Source: Paracoccus seriniphilus
GTDB lineage: Bacteria > Pseudomonadota > Alphaproteobacteria > Rhodobacterales > Rhodobacteraceae
Assembly (NCBI RefSeq): GCF_028553745.1
Contig: NZ_CP067129.1
Span: 1,222,501-1,286,500 of the forward strand
Reading direction: 5' to 3'
DNA length: 64,000 bases
Position numbers and translations under genes: made by a program. Under the pieces are notes generated by a model. That model searched no databases, was not told the DNA's origin, and saw nothing but the letters and a program-made list of their open reading frames with translations. Below, one piece after another: positions 36,749 through 46,045 of this stretch (positions are counted from its first letter, which is position 1; every line of letters starts with the position of its first letter).

Positions 36749-37600
36749 ATGACGACAGATTCCTTGACGCGACGCCATGTCATGGCCGTGATTGCAGCAG
36801 GCTGTGCCTTGCCTCTTTGCAGCGCCGCCTGGGCAGGGGAATCGCTGCGCGCGGTGCTGCGGCCTGACGCCACCATCGCGTTCAGCGGTCATTCGATGAT
36901 TGCCGCGATCTTTCCCGACGACGATCACGCCTATAATGCCGGTGTCGATTTTCCGACGCTGTGGTCTGGACCGACCCATTTCGATTTCATCGGCTGGTCC
37001 TCGAATGCCAAGCGCTGGCGGGCCCATGGCTATGCGCGAAGCGGCAGCTATGACCGGCTGGTTCTGACGGAAATGGGGGATATGGAGCGCGGGCTGCCCG
37101 ATCCTGCCTCGCCTCAGGGGCGGCACAACCTGCAATATCTTTACTGGTTCGCGATGACCGCAATTGCCAAGGGCGCGGAACCGGTCCTGTTCATGCCCTG
37201 GTCGCCGCGCCAGCCGGATCTGGACGCGCAAGCCATGTCGGTGCTGCATTACGAGCGGCAATGGCTGGAACAGCATACCGGCCATCCGATCTGGGTAATC
37301 CCAGCCGGTCTGTTCGCGCGAGCCGCGCGCGAACATTACGACAACGACGATGCGCTGTTTGTCGATGCGGTGCATTGGCGACCCGACAGCGCCGTGCCGA
37401 CGGGACTGGCCTATCTGACCTATCAGTTCTTTGCCCAACGGCGGGTTCCGCGCGTCACGCTGTTTCCCGAGATGGAGGAACTGGCCTGGCAGGTCTTGCA
37501 GGACTATCGATGGGCAGGCTTTGGCGGCACCGAAGCGGTGCCGGCCTTGCAGATCGAGGATCCGCTGCCCGAGCCAGCGGCCTTGCCGGCCGAAGGCTAG
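36749..37600 (+). CDS. Secreted SGNH-like protein with Tat-type signal
   Basis: A 283-residue protein of unknown function. The N-terminus has a twin-arginine signal (LTRRHVMAVIAAGCALPLCS) with a probable cleavage site after SAAWA. The mature part has FSGHSMIAAIFPDD, where SGNH hydrolases carry a GDS block, and FVDAVHWRPDS, similar to the late DxxH block. These similarities are weak and the classical GDS serine context is altered, so hydrolase activity is only a possibility. I chose the ATG at 36749 over the GTG six bases earlier because it begins the signal directly. Confidence 0.5.
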   Translation: MTTDSLTRRHVMAVIAAGCALPLCSAAWAGESLRAVLRPDATIAFSGHSMIAAIFPDDDHAYNAGVDFPTLWSGPTHFDFIGWSSNAKRWRAHGYARSGSYDRLVLTEMGDMERGLPDPASPQGRHNLQYLYWFAMTAIAKGAEPVLFMPWSPRQPDLDAQAMSVLHYERQWLEQHTGHPIWVIPAGLFARAAREHYDNDDALFVDAVHWRPDSAVPTGLAYLTYQFFAQRRVPRVTLFPEMEELAWQVLQDYRWAGFGGTEAVPALQIEDPLPEPAALPAEG

Positions 37601-37609
37601 GCCGCCCGA

Positions 37610-38359
37610 TCAGGCGGCGGCTTCCAGTGCCGCGATGATTGCGCCGAAGTCCGCGGCTTTCAGGCTGGCTCCGCCGACCAGAGCGCCGTCCACATTGGCA
37701 ATCGCGAACATCTCGGCTGCATTCGAGGGTTTGACGCTGCCGCCATACAGCAGGCTCATCCCCGAGGCATCGCTGACCGAGGCGGCCAGTTTCTCGCGCA
37801 TGAAGGCGTGAACCTCGGCAATCTGATCGGTGGTCGGCGTGCGGCCCGTGCCGATGGCCCAGACCGGTTCATAGGCGATGACGCAATTGGAGGCGTTGGC
37901 ACCTTCGGGCAGGGATCCTGCCAGTTGACGACCGATCACATCCAGCGTCTGGCCGCTGTCACGTTCGGCCTCGGTTTCGCCGACGCAGACCACCGCGATC
38001 AATCCGGCGGCAATTGCCGCAGAGACCTTTTGCGCTACATCGGAATCGCTTTCGCCGTGATCTGCGCGTCGTTCCGAATGGCCCAGAATGACATATGTCG
38101 CGCCGGCATCCTTCAGTTGCGCGGCGGAGATGTCACCGGTATGCGCCCCCGAGGGTCTGGCGTGGCAATCCTGTCCCCCCACGGCGATGCGGTTTTCACC
38201 GATGCGGGCCTTCATGGCATGAATCAGGGTGGCGGGGGGACAGATCAATACATCGCAGGATGGCGCGCCATGGGCGTCGCACAGGATGTCGATCTCTGCC
38301 AATGCAGCCAGATCGCCATTCATTTTCCAATTGCCTGCGGCCAGTTTACGCGGTGCCAT
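37610..38359 (-). CDS. tpiA: Triose-phosphate isomerase
   Basis: Interconverts glyceraldehyde-3-phosphate and dihydroxyacetone phosphate. The 249 residues form the usual TIM barrel: AGNWKMNG (substrate lysine), [13 protein letters not shown] (catalytic histidine), [15 protein letters not shown] (catalytic glutamate and loop 6), and [12 protein letters not shown]. It converges on the SGNH-like gene with a 9-base gap. Confidence 0.97.
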   Translation of the reverse strand: MAPRKLAAGNWKMNGDLAALAEIDILCDAHGAPSCDVLICPPATLIHAMKARIGENRIAVGGQDCHARPSGAHTGDISAAQLKDAGATYVILGHSERRADHGESDSDVAQKVSAAIAAGLIAVVCVGETEAERDSGQTLDVIGRQLAGSLPEGANASNCVIAYEPVWAIGTGRTPTTDQIAEVHAFMREKLAASVSDASGMSLLYGGSVKPSNAAEMFAIANVDGALVGGASLKAADFGAIIAALEAAA

Positions 38360-38447
38360 ATCTTCGCCTCCTTCGCTTTGTCATTGGCTTAGGAGGTCAG
38401 CCGCCGGGACGCAATAACCCAAGGGCAGGAAAGCCCGTGCAGGCGCG

Positions 38448-38828
38448 TCAGCCAGGCTGATCCGCGGTCCGGCTGCCCTCGATGGGTTCGAAGCGCACGG
38501 ATTCCCCACAGCCGCAACTGTCGGTGACATTGGGGTTGCGGAACTTGAAGCCCGATTCCAGCAGATCGGTCTGATAATCGATCTCGGTCCCGAACAGGAA
38601 CATTTGCGCCATGGGGGCGATCATCACCCGCGCCTCGCCCTGTTCGATGACCTCTTCATTGGCATCGGGGGTTTCGGCCAGTTCCATGGTATATTCCATG
38701 CCGGCGCAGCCGCCCTTTTTCAGGCCGATCCGCAGGCCATAGGCATTCTTGCCGGACATCAGCCGCGCGATCTGCCGCTCGGCAGCCGGAGTGATGGTGA
38801 CGGGGGAAGAACCCGGAATGGCAAACAT
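38448..38828 (-). CDS. sufA: Iron-sulfur assembly scaffold, HesB/IscA/SufA family
   Basis: A 126-residue A-type carrier that hands Fe-S clusters to targets. The three conserved cysteines are present: one in KKGGCAGMEY and two in the C-terminal DSCGCGESV. It is the last gene of a likely SUF group with the DUF59 gene 121 bases upstream. The sufA symbol is by context; IscA-type carriers look alike. Confidence 0.88.
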   Translation of the reverse strand: MFAIPGSSPVTITPAAERQIARLMSGKNAYGLRIGLKKGGCAGMEYTMELAETPDANEEVIEQGEARVMIAPMAQMFLFGTEIDYQTDLLESGFKFRNPNVTDSCGCGESVRFEPIEGSRTADQPG

Positions 38829-38949
38829 GACTGAAACCTTGCTTTATACCCTGACATCAACATAGGCATCGCTGCCCGTCGGCTCAAGGCCCGCCAGAGA
38901 GGCCGCTGCCGGGCAGGGCCGACCTGACACCTGCCCTGTCACGGGAAAT

Positions 38950-39306
38950 TTACATGAATCCCAGTTCAAGCCGGGCTTCGTCGGACATCATGTCCATGCC
39001 CCATTGCGGCTGGAAGGTCATTTCGACATCGACCTGTTTGACGCCGGGCAGGGGTTCGACGGCATCTGCCACCCATCCGGGCATCTCGCCCGCGACCGGG
39101 CAACCGGGCGCGGTCAGCGTCATGATGATGCGAACCTCGTTTTCGGCATTGATCTCGATGGTGTAGATCAACCCCAGGTCATAGATATTGACCGGAATTT
39201 CGGGGTCATAGACCGTCTTGCAGGCGTCCACGACCTGCTCATACAGAGGGTGCTCGGTTGTCGAGGGCGCGATCAGCGGCGCGCCTTCCATCATCGGCTG
39301 GGTCAT
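38950..39306 (-). CDS. sufT: SUF-associated DUF59 (MIP18-like) protein SufT
   Basis: A 118-residue cytoplasmic protein. VVDACKTVYDPEIPVNIYDLGLIY and TLTAPGCPVAGEMP are the MIP18/DUF59 signature, including the conserved cysteine. It assists Fe-S cluster maturation together with the SUF scaffold. The ATG at 39306 follows an AGGA site; the longer frame overlaps the divergent tgt promoter and is not coding. The sufBCDS genes are not in the window. Confidence 0.85.
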   Translation of the reverse strand: MTQPMMEGAPLIAPSTTEHPLYEQVVDACKTVYDPEIPVNIYDLGLIYTIEINAENEVRIIMTLTAPGCPVAGEMPGWVADAVEPLPGVKQVDVEMTFQPQWGMDMMSDEARLELGFM

Positions 39307-39433
39307 GTCGTCATCCTGTGAATTCTGAGCATTTATATAGGGCACCATGCGGGCTGGGTCCAGAGCGGCCAACAGATTGCAGCGACGGTGCGAAATGGCT
39401 AAACACGGGCGGTTCACCTGACAGGCAGCAAGA

Positions 39434-40564
39434 ATGACCGATCGTTTCCAGTTTACGCTTCACGCCACGGACGGCCCGGCCCGCACCGGCACCATCCGAA
39501 CCCCGCGCGGTGAGATCCGCACACCGGCCTTCATGCCCGTGGGCACGGCGGCGACGGTCAAGGCGATGATGCCGGAATCGGTGCGTGAAACCGGCGCCGA
39601 TATCCTGCTGGGCAACACCTATCACTTGATGCTGCGGCCGGGTGCCGAGCGGGTCGCCCGTCTGGGTGGTCTGCATAAATTCATGAATTGGGAACGTCCA
39701 ATTCTGACCGACTCGGGTGGGTTTCAGGTCATGAGTCTGGCCGGCCTGCGCAAGCTGACCGAAGAGGGCGTCACCTTCGCAAGCCATATTGATGGCAGCA
39801 AACATGTCCTGACGCCCGAACGCAGCATGGAAATCCAGCGGCTGCTGGGGTCGGATATCGTCATGGCCTTTGATGAATGTCCCGCGCTACCCGCGACGCC
39901 GGAAGAAGTCGCCAATTCGATGCGCCTGTCAATGCGGTGGGCGCAGCGTTCGCGCGATGCCTTTGGCGATCGTCCGGGCCATGCGTTGTTCGGGATCATG
40001 CAGGGCGGTGTGACGCGTGAACTGCGCGAGGAATCCGCCAAAGCGCTGACCGGGATCGGCTTTGATGGCTATGCCATTGGCGGGCTGGCCGTGGGCGAGG
40101 GGCAGGAAGCAATGTTCGGCGTGCTGGATTATGCGCCCGGCTTCCTGCCGCAGGACAAGCCGCGATACCTTATGGGCGTGGGCAAGCCGGATGATATCGT
40201 CGGGGCCGTGCAACGCGGCGTGGACATGATGGACTGTGTGCTGCCGTCGCGCTCGGGGCGGACGGGGCAGGCCTGGACGCGCCGCGGGCAGGTCAATATC
40301 AAGAATGCTCGCCATCAGGACGATCCGCGCCCGCTGGACGAAAATTGCAGCTGCCCCGCCTGCCGCAATTACAGCCGCGCCTATCTGCATCATGTCTTCA
40401 AATCGGGCGAGATGATCTCTGGCATGCTGCTGACATGGCACAATCTGCAATATTATCAGGATCTGATGCAGGGATTGCGCGACGCGATTTCCAGCGCGAC
40501 GCTGGATGATTTCGTCGCCGGGTTCCATGCTGCCCGTGCGCAGGGGGACATCGCGCCACTTTGA
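39434..40564 (+). CDS. tgt: tRNA-guanine(34) transglycosylase
   Basis: Exchanges G34 for preQ1 in tRNAs for Asp, Asn, His and Tyr. The 376 residues include [12 protein letters not shown] and [10 protein letters not shown] (the catalytic aspartates), [12 protein letters not shown], and the zinc site [16 protein letters not shown]. It acts directly before QueA (23715-24773) in queuosine synthesis. Confidence 0.97.
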   Translation: MTDRFQFTLHATDGPARTGTIRTPRGEIRTPAFMPVGTAATVKAMMPESVRETGADILLGNTYHLMLRPGAERVARLGGLHKFMNWERPILTDSGGFQVMSLAGLRKLTEEGVTFASHIDGSKHVLTPERSMEIQRLLGSDIVMAFDECPALPATPEEVANSMRLSMRWAQRSRDAFGDRPGHALFGIMQGGVTRELREESAKALTGIGFDGYAIGGLAVGEGQEAMFGVLDYAPGFLPQDKPRYLMGVGKPDDIVGAVQRGVDMMDCVLPSRSGRTGQAWTRRGQVNIKNARHQDDPRPLDENCSCPACRNYSRAYLHHVFKSGEMISGMLLTWHNLQYYQDLMQGLRDAISSATLDDFVAGFHAARAQGDIAPL

Positions 40565-40669
40565 TCCGGACAGGGAAGGCCGGGTGAGGGCGGGGGTTTT
40601 CATTCGAGAATCGGCAGCGTATTGCTGCGGAATTGGCGGACGACCCGCCCAAGATCCAGAAAGAGCCTG

Positions 40670-41851
40670 ATGAGCCAAGATATTGTCACGATCACCCGGA
40701 CCGAGGAACTGGCGCGTTTTTGCGAAGTTGCGAAAACACAGCCCTATGTCACGGTTGATACCGAATTCCTGCGCGAACGCACCTATTGGTCGAAGCTGTG
40801 CCTGATCCAGATGGCATTGCCGCCCTCGGCACCGGTCGGAGAAAAATCCGGCGAGGCCGTGCTGGTCGATCCGCTGGCCAGCGGCTTGTCGCTGGAGCCG
40901 CTGTATGACCTGTTTCGCCACAAGGGCACCGTCAAGGTGTTCCATGCCGCGCGGCAGGATCTCGAGATCTTCTTTCACGACGCACAACTGTTCCCCGAAC
41001 CGCTGTTTGATACCCAGGTCGCGGCGATGGTCTGCGGCTTTGGCGAACAGGTCGGCTATGAAACGCTGGTGCGCAAGATCGCCAAGGCCAATCTCGACAA
41101 GTCCTCGCGCTTCACGGATTGGTCGCGCCGGCCCTTGTCGGATGCACAGAAATCCTATGCGCTGGCGGATGTGACCCATCTGCGCGGCATCTATGAGTTT
41201 CTGGACGAGAAGTTGAAGGCCAACGGGCGCGAATCCTGGCTGGCCGAGGAGATTGCGGTTCTGGAAAACCCGGAAACCTATATCACCCGACCTGAGGAGG
41301 CCTGGCTGAAGGTCCGCACGCGCACGAATTCGCCACGTTTCCTGGCCATTCTGCGTGAACTGGCAACCTTTCGCGAGTCCTATGCGCAAGAGCGCGATGT
41401 CCCCCGCTCGCGGGTCTACAAGGACGATGCCATGATCGAACTGGCCTCGACCAAGCCGTCGAATGAGGCCGAACTGGGGCGTTCGCGTCTGTTGCTGCGT
41501 GAGGCCCGCAAGGGCGATATCGCGGCCGGAATCCTGGCTGCCATCAAGGCGGGCCTGGAAACCAAGGATCTGCCCCGCCCCAAAAACGATCCGCAGGGCA
41601 AACCCGGAAATGCCGCGCTGTCGGATCTGTTGCGGGTTCTGCTGAAAGCCAAGGCCGAGGCAGCAGGGGTTGCCCCCAAGCTGATCGCCTCATCTGCCGA
41701 TCTGGACGCCATTGCGACCGGTGAGCGCGATCTGCCCGCGCTGAAGGGATGGCGCGCCGAGGTCTTTGGCAATGATGCCCTGCGGCTGGCAGAAGGCGAG
41801 ATTGCCCTGTCGGCGCGGAATGGATCGGTCCATGTGGTGCCGACGGCCTGA
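40670..41851 (+). CDS. rnd: Ribonuclease D
   Basis: A 393-residue 3'-5' exoribonuclease for tRNA trimming. The DEDD catalytic residues are in YVTVDTEFLRERTY, VKVFHAARQDLEIFF and the Exo III region ALADVTHLRGIY. An HRDC helical domain follows (NSPRFLAILRELATFRESYA). The start at 40670 gives the usual short N-terminus. It follows tgt by 105 bases and may be read from the same promoter. Confidence 0.94.
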   Translation: MSQDIVTITRTEELARFCEVAKTQPYVTVDTEFLRERTYWSKLCLIQMALPPSAPVGEKSGEAVLVDPLASGLSLEPLYDLFRHKGTVKVFHAARQDLEIFFHDAQLFPEPLFDTQVAAMVCGFGEQVGYETLVRKIAKANLDKSSRFTDWSRRPLSDAQKSYALADVTHLRGIYEFLDEKLKANGRESWLAEEIAVLENPETYITRPEEAWLKVRTRTNSPRFLAILRELATFRESYAQERDVPRSRVYKDDAMIELASTKPSNEAELGRSRLLLREARKGDIAAGILAAIKAGLETKDLPRPKNDPQGKPGNAALSDLLRVLLKAKAEAAGVAPKLIASSADLDAIATGERDLPALKGWRAEVFGNDALRLAEGEIALSARNGSVHVVPTA

Positions 41852-41895
41852 TCGACAGGCCGATCTTGACGGCGGGTGGCCCGATGGGTCAGCCG

Positions 41896-42693
41896 CTAGC
41901 CGCCATCCGTCGAAATGATCCGAAAGGCTGCCCGGCGTTGTTCCGGCGAGGCATTCTGCAGGTCGCGGATGTCCGCCGGTCGCGCGCTGGTCTGCATGGG
42001 TGCCCCTGTAGCGCTGTCGGGGCGCCGGAACTCGCGTTGCGTTTCCGCAAGTTCGTATGATGAGGGCGAGGGGCGCAAGGTCTTTCCGCCCGCGATGATC
42101 GGACGCACGCGGTCTTCGATCAGATCGAAACGGCGGGGGCCGATGCCGATCTCTCCTTCAGAGATCAGGCATCCCAATGCGCGGGTGATATCACCCAGAT
42201 CCGAGCGTAGCGGCAGCAGCAGCATATGGCCACGCAGGGCGGGTCGGGCATATTCGCCGGGGGCGTCAAGGGTCAGCTCGGCGATCTGGGGGGCCTTGAA
42301 GACGCTTTCCAGTACATCGGCGAATCTGCCCCGCGAAGGCGGTTTCAGGAAAGAGACGGCGGGCATGCCGCGCACTTCCATCCCCATGAGGTCGATCAGA
42401 TGCTGCCCGGCCAGACGGAAACGCGCCGCGCCCGGCGCAATGCGTTCCAGAATGAAGGCATAGTCCAGAACGCGGCGGATTCCCGACGGTTCGATATCGG
42501 AACGTGCCGGGACTGCTCGGCCCTGACGCAGGCTGTGCCAATATTCGCGCAGTTCCAGCATGAGGCGCTGAGGATGGCTGCGGTCAAATTCGGCAAGCCT
42601 CAGTACCTGACCCGACGCGGATGTCGGTCGTGCGCACGATTGTTGCTTGTCCCTGCTGTTGCTGTCGGACACGACTTCGAACCTCTTGACCAC
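41896..42693 (-). CDS. PAS_5 family sensory protein
   Basis: A 265-residue protein with a PAS_5 (former DUF1457) domain at about residues 35-185. The block LREYWHSLRQGRAVPARSDIEPSGIRRVLDYAFILERIAPGAARFRLAGQHLIDLMGMEVRGMP is diagnostic. Such proteins occur in several copies in alphaproteobacteria and are thought to sense a small ligand; no output domain is present. The tail after residue ~200 is low-complexity. It converges with rnd and is divergent from gmk across 201 bases in which I saw no gene. Confidence 0.85.
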   Translation of the reverse strand: MVKRFEVVSDSNSRDKQQSCARPTSASGQVLRLAEFDRSHPQRLMLELREYWHSLRQGRAVPARSDIEPSGIRRVLDYAFILERIAPGAARFRLAGQHLIDLMGMEVRGMPAVSFLKPPSRGRFADVLESVFKAPQIAELTLDAPGEYARPALRGHMLLLPLRSDLGDITRALGCLISEGEIGIGPRRFDLIEDRVRPIIAGGKTLRPSPSSYELAETQREFRRPDSATGAPMQTSARPADIRDLQNASPEQRRAAFRIISTDGG

Positions 42694-42894
42694 TGAACAG
42701 AATGAAAGCCGCGCCGGCTTCGTGCAAGCTCACGATACAAAACCGGGGGCGCAGTTCCCAGACGTTTCCTAACGAATGGTTAAAGAATAGGCAATGTAGA
42801 GGGTGTAGTTCAGCTATCGCAAGTATCGGTGGGGCTTGACCGTTCGCGGCGACTGGTCCATCCCCACGCGGGAATCTGGATGGCAGGAGACGAT

Positions 42895-43533
42895 ATGCAC
42901 ATGGACCGGACCGGGCTGCTGATTATTCTGTCATCGCCTTCGGGGGCCGGAAAATCGACCTTGGCGCGGCGTTTGATGGAATGGGATCCGACCCTGCGCT
43001 TCTCGATTTCGGCCACCACCCGTCCTCCGCGGCCGGGCGAAGAGGACGGGCGCGACTATTATTTCACCACACCCGAAAAATTCCGCGCGCTGGTTGCCGA
43101 TGACCAGATGCTGGAACATGCCGAGGTTTTCGGGAATCTGTATGGCAGCCCGCGCGGACCGGTCGAGGTTGCCATGCGCGACGGTCGTGACACGCTGTTC
43201 GACGTGGACTGGCAGGGCGGACAGCAGATCCGGGCGTCGGCGCTTGGCGGGCATGTGGTATCGATCTTCGTGCTGCCTCCTTCGCTGCCGGAACTGGAAC
43301 GCCGGCTGCGCAGCCGCGGGCAGGACAGCGATGAGGTGATCGCCGGCAGGATGCAGAAAAGCCGCTCGGAAATCAGCCATTGGGCCGAATATGATTACGT
43401 TCTGGTCAATGACGATCTGGATGAGACCGAGGCGCGCCTGCGTGCCATCCTGACCGCCGAGCGCCTGCGTCGTGACCGTCAGGGCGGGCTGGGAGCCTTT
43501 GTCAAACAGTTGATGGAAGAGGGCGAGGCATGA
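42895..43533 (+). CDS. gmk: Guanylate kinase
   Basis: Phosphorylates GMP to GDP. The 212 residues include [20 protein letters not shown] (P-loop), [19 protein letters not shown] (GMP binding) and [10 protein letters not shown]. The AGGAG site five bases upstream fits the ATG at 42895 (MHMDRTGL). Its end overlaps the next gene by an ATGA junction, and the following gene does the same, so 42895-45175 is one three-gene operon. Confidence 0.96.
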   Translation: MHMDRTGLLIILSSPSGAGKSTLARRLMEWDPTLRFSISATTRPPRPGEEDGRDYYFTTPEKFRALVADDQMLEHAEVFGNLYGSPRGPVEVAMRDGRDTLFDVDWQGGQQIRASALGGHVVSIFVLPPSLPELERRLRSRGQDSDEVIAGRMQKSRSEISHWAEYDYVLVNDDLDETEARLRAILTAERLRRDRQGGLGAFVKQLMEEGEA

Positions 43534-44069
43534 TCTGGGAGCTTGACGGAATTTCGCCCGAACTGGCCCCGGATGTCTGGGTCGCTCCTGATGCGCAGGT
43601 GATGGGCCGGGTCGTCGCCGAGGCGGGTGCCTCGATCTGGTGGGGCGCGGTCCTGCGCGGAGACAATGAAGAGATCCGCATCGGGGCGGGCAGCAATGTG
43701 CAGGATCTATGCGTGCTGCACAGCGACCCGGGCTTTCCCCTGACCATCGGGCCCGATTGCACCATCGGGCATCGCGCCATCCTGCACGGATGCGAGATCG
43801 GGCGCGGCGCGCTGATCGGCATGGGGGCGACGATCCTGAACGGTGCGATCATCGGTGAGGGCGCGCTGATCGGTGAGGGCGCGCTGATCGGGGCCGGGGC
43901 ACTGGTGGCCGAAGGCAAGGAAATCCCCGCAGGCGCGCTGGTCATGGGGGCACCGGGAAAGGTCGTGCGGATGCTGGACGACAAGGCGCGCGCGGGCCTG
44001 CTGGCTTCGGCAGGGCGCTATCGCGAGAACGCGACACGCTTTCGCAAGGGGCTGAGACCTCTGACATGA
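43530..44069 (+). CDS. Gamma-class carbonic anhydrase family protein
   Basis: A 179-residue left-handed beta-helix protein of the gamma-carbonic anhydrase / YrdA-PaaY type. Metal-binding histidines lie in VLHSDPG and IGHRAILHG. The hexapeptide repeats are regular up to [32 protein letters not shown], where one EGALIG unit appears twice. At the DNA level this is a perfect 18-bp tandem duplication (43851-43868 and 43869-43886). Relatives have a single unit there, so one hexapeptide seems to have been added. It overlaps gmk by four bases. Confidence 0.88.
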   Translation: MIWELDGISPELAPDVWVAPDAQVMGRVVAEAGASIWWGAVLRGDNEEIRIGAGSNVQDLCVLHSDPGFPLTIGPDCTIGHRAILHGCEIGRGALIGMGATILNGAIIGEGALIGEGALIGAGALVAEGKEIPAGALVMGAPGKVVRMLDDKARAGLLASAGRYRENATRFRKGLRPLT

Positions 44070-45175
44070 AACGCGGGGCCGAACGCATGATCGAAGGGTT
44101 TCTGGACGGCGTTCCGCTGGCCATGCTGGCCGTCGATCATCATGCCCGGATCATCGGTGCCAATGCCGCGGCGCGGAGCCTGTTTGGCGAGGATCTGCTT
44201 GATCGGCCCTTTGTCACCGTGCTGCGTCATCCGGCTGTCGTCGAGGCAGTTGACTGGGTGATCGACCCGACACGCAATCCCGCCCCCACGCCCGAGCCGA
44301 CCCTGGGTACCCCGGCCGAGGGGGTGGCAAATCTGCGCGCGAACATTCGCGCCGATGGTCGCAATCTCTTTGCCGAGATGACTGTTTCCCCCTTGCCCGA
44401 CATTCTTGGCCAAGGCGCGATGATTGCCATTGTTGATCAGTCAGAGATCGAGGAATCGGAACAGGTCCGCCGCGATTTCGTGGCCAATGTCAGCCACGAG
44501 TTGAAAACCCCTTTGACGGCGATGATGGGATTCATCGAAACCCTGCGCGGCCCCGCCCGCGATGATGCCAGGGCGCGGGATCGCTTTCTGGATATCATGG
44601 AGCGCGAGGCGGGCCGGATGAACCGACTGGTCAGCGACCTTCTGTCACTCAGTCGCGTGCAGGCCGATGAAAGACGCCGCCCGTCCTCGGAGGTTGATCT
44701 GCCGATGATGCTGCGTGGCGTGCTTGTGACATTGGGGCAGGCCATCGAAAGCGCCGGGATCACTCTGGAGACATCGGGGCTGGAGGGCGCACAGCGCATT
44801 CCCGGAGACCCCGATCAACTGGTGCAGGTGTTCCAGAACCTGATCGAGAATGCCGTGAAATATGGGGGCGGCGGCCAGTATCTGGGTGTCACCCTGCGGC
44901 GCATAAATTACGAACCGACCCTGCGCGGGCCGGCATGGGCGATCGATGTCAGCGACAAGGGCGAAGGGATTGACGAGATCCATCTGCCGCGCCTGACCGA
45001 GCGGTTTTATCGCGTGGATACGCATAGATCGCGCGAACAGGGTGGCACCGGCCTGGGGCTGGCCATCGTCAAGCATATCGTCAATCGCCATCGCGGGCGT
45101 CTGAAGATTGTCAGCCACAAGGGGCAGGGCAGCCAGTTCACGGTGATCCTGCCGGAAAGCCACAATCGCGCATGA
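44066..45175 (+). CDS. Soluble PhoR-like sensor histidine kinase
   Basis: A 369-residue kinase with an N-terminal PAS domain (GVPLAMLAVDHHARIIGANAAARSLFGEDLLDRPF), a HisKA dimerisation helix with the phospho-acceptor histidine at residue 144 (FVANVSHELKTPLTAMMGFIETL), and a HATPase domain (NLIENAVKYGGG, DKGEGID, GGTGLGLAIVKHIV). It lacks membrane segments. The HisKA region is of the PhoR type. No response regulator or phosphate transporter is adjacent, so assignment to phosphate control is tentative. It overlaps the carbonic anhydrase gene by four bases. Confidence 0.85.
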   Translation: MKRGAERMIEGFLDGVPLAMLAVDHHARIIGANAAARSLFGEDLLDRPFVTVLRHPAVVEAVDWVIDPTRNPAPTPEPTLGTPAEGVANLRANIRADGRNLFAEMTVSPLPDILGQGAMIAIVDQSEIEESEQVRRDFVANVSHELKTPLTAMMGFIETLRGPARDDARARDRFLDIMEREAGRMNRLVSDLLSLSRVQADERRRPSSEVDLPMMLRGVLVTLGQAIESAGITLETSGLEGAQRIPGDPDQLVQVFQNLIENAVKYGGGGQYLGVTLRRINYEPTLRGPAWAIDVSDKGEGIDEIHLPRLTERFYRVDTHRSREQGGTGLGLAIVKHIVNRHRGRLKIVSHKGQGSQFTVILPESHNRA

Positions 45176-45280
45176 GCCCTGTCAGCGGGACGGTCTGTCG
45201 CTTCAATTGCCCGCTGCCTCTCGCCCTTATGTCCTGCATCACCTATATGTAAACCGATCCAGATCCAGAGGAATCCGACG

Positions 45281-46045
45281 ATGTCCCAATCAACGCAAAC
45301 CGATCCGGCCAAGCTTGCAGCTTCACGCGCGGCGGTGGCCCTTGTCCAGGACGGCATGAAGCTGGGTCTTGGGACCGGCTCGACCGCCAGCATCATGGTC
45401 GAGGTGCTGGCCGAACGGGTGCGCAATGAAGACCTGTCGCTGCGGATGGCGGCCACGTCCAGAGCCACGGCCGAACTGGCAGAGAGCCTTGGGCTGAAGA
45501 TCGAGAGTCTTGACGAACTGGGCTGGCTGGACATGACCATCGACGGGGCCGACGAGGTGGATCCCGACCTGCATCTGATCAAGGGCGGCGGCGGCGCGCA
45601 TCTGCGCGAAAAGGTCGTGGCAGCCGCCAGCGATCGTATGGTCGTGATCGCCGATCCGGGCAAGGTCGTCGATCAGTTGGGGGCTTTCCCGCTGCCGGTC
45701 GAAGTGCTGCAATTCGGGTTCGAATCCAGCCGCAAGCTGATCCGGCGGGCGCTGCACAAGCTTGATCTGGGCGATCATGATGTTCTGCAACGTCTGCGCG
45801 GCAGCGAGCCCTGGGTTACGGATGAAGGCAATTTCATCCTCGATCTGCCACTGGGCGCGATTGCCGAGCCGCTGCGCCTTGCCCGGGCGCTGTCGGCCAT
45901 TCCCGGCGTGGTTGAACACGGGCTGTTCCTGGGCATGTGTGACCTTGCAATCATTGGAAAAAGCGACGGTTCGGTGATCGAACTGAACCGGGATGCGGAT
46001 ATTGATGCCGATCTGCTGGCAAATGAAGGAGTTGGCGCAGTATGA
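45281..46045 (+). CDS. rpiA: Ribose-5-phosphate isomerase A
   Basis: Interconverts ribose-5-phosphate and ribulose-5-phosphate in the pentose phosphate pathway. The 254 residues include GLGTGSTASIMVEVLAERV (phosphate loop), DGADEVDPDLHLIKGGGGAHLREKVVA (catalytic residues) and GVVEHGLFLGMCD. It overlaps the gor start by four bases, so the two are coupled; both bear on NADPH use and oxidative stress. Confidence 0.95.
   Translation: MSQSTQTDPAKLAASRAAVALVQDGMKLGLGTGSTASIMVEVLAERVRNEDLSLRMAATSRATAELAESLGLKIESLDELGWLDMTIDGADEVDPDLHLIKGGGGAHLREKVVAAASDRMVVIADPGKVVDQLGAFPLPVEVLQFGFESSRKLIRRALHKLDLGDHDVLQRLRGSEPWVTDEGNFILDLPLGAIAEPLRLARALSAIPGVVEHGLFLGMCDLAIIGKSDGSVIELNRDADIDADLLANEGVGAV

Noticed and set aside
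39415..39433. ACCTGACAGG upstream of tgt as a regulatory palindrome
   Set aside because: Too short and without symmetric arms at operator spacing.
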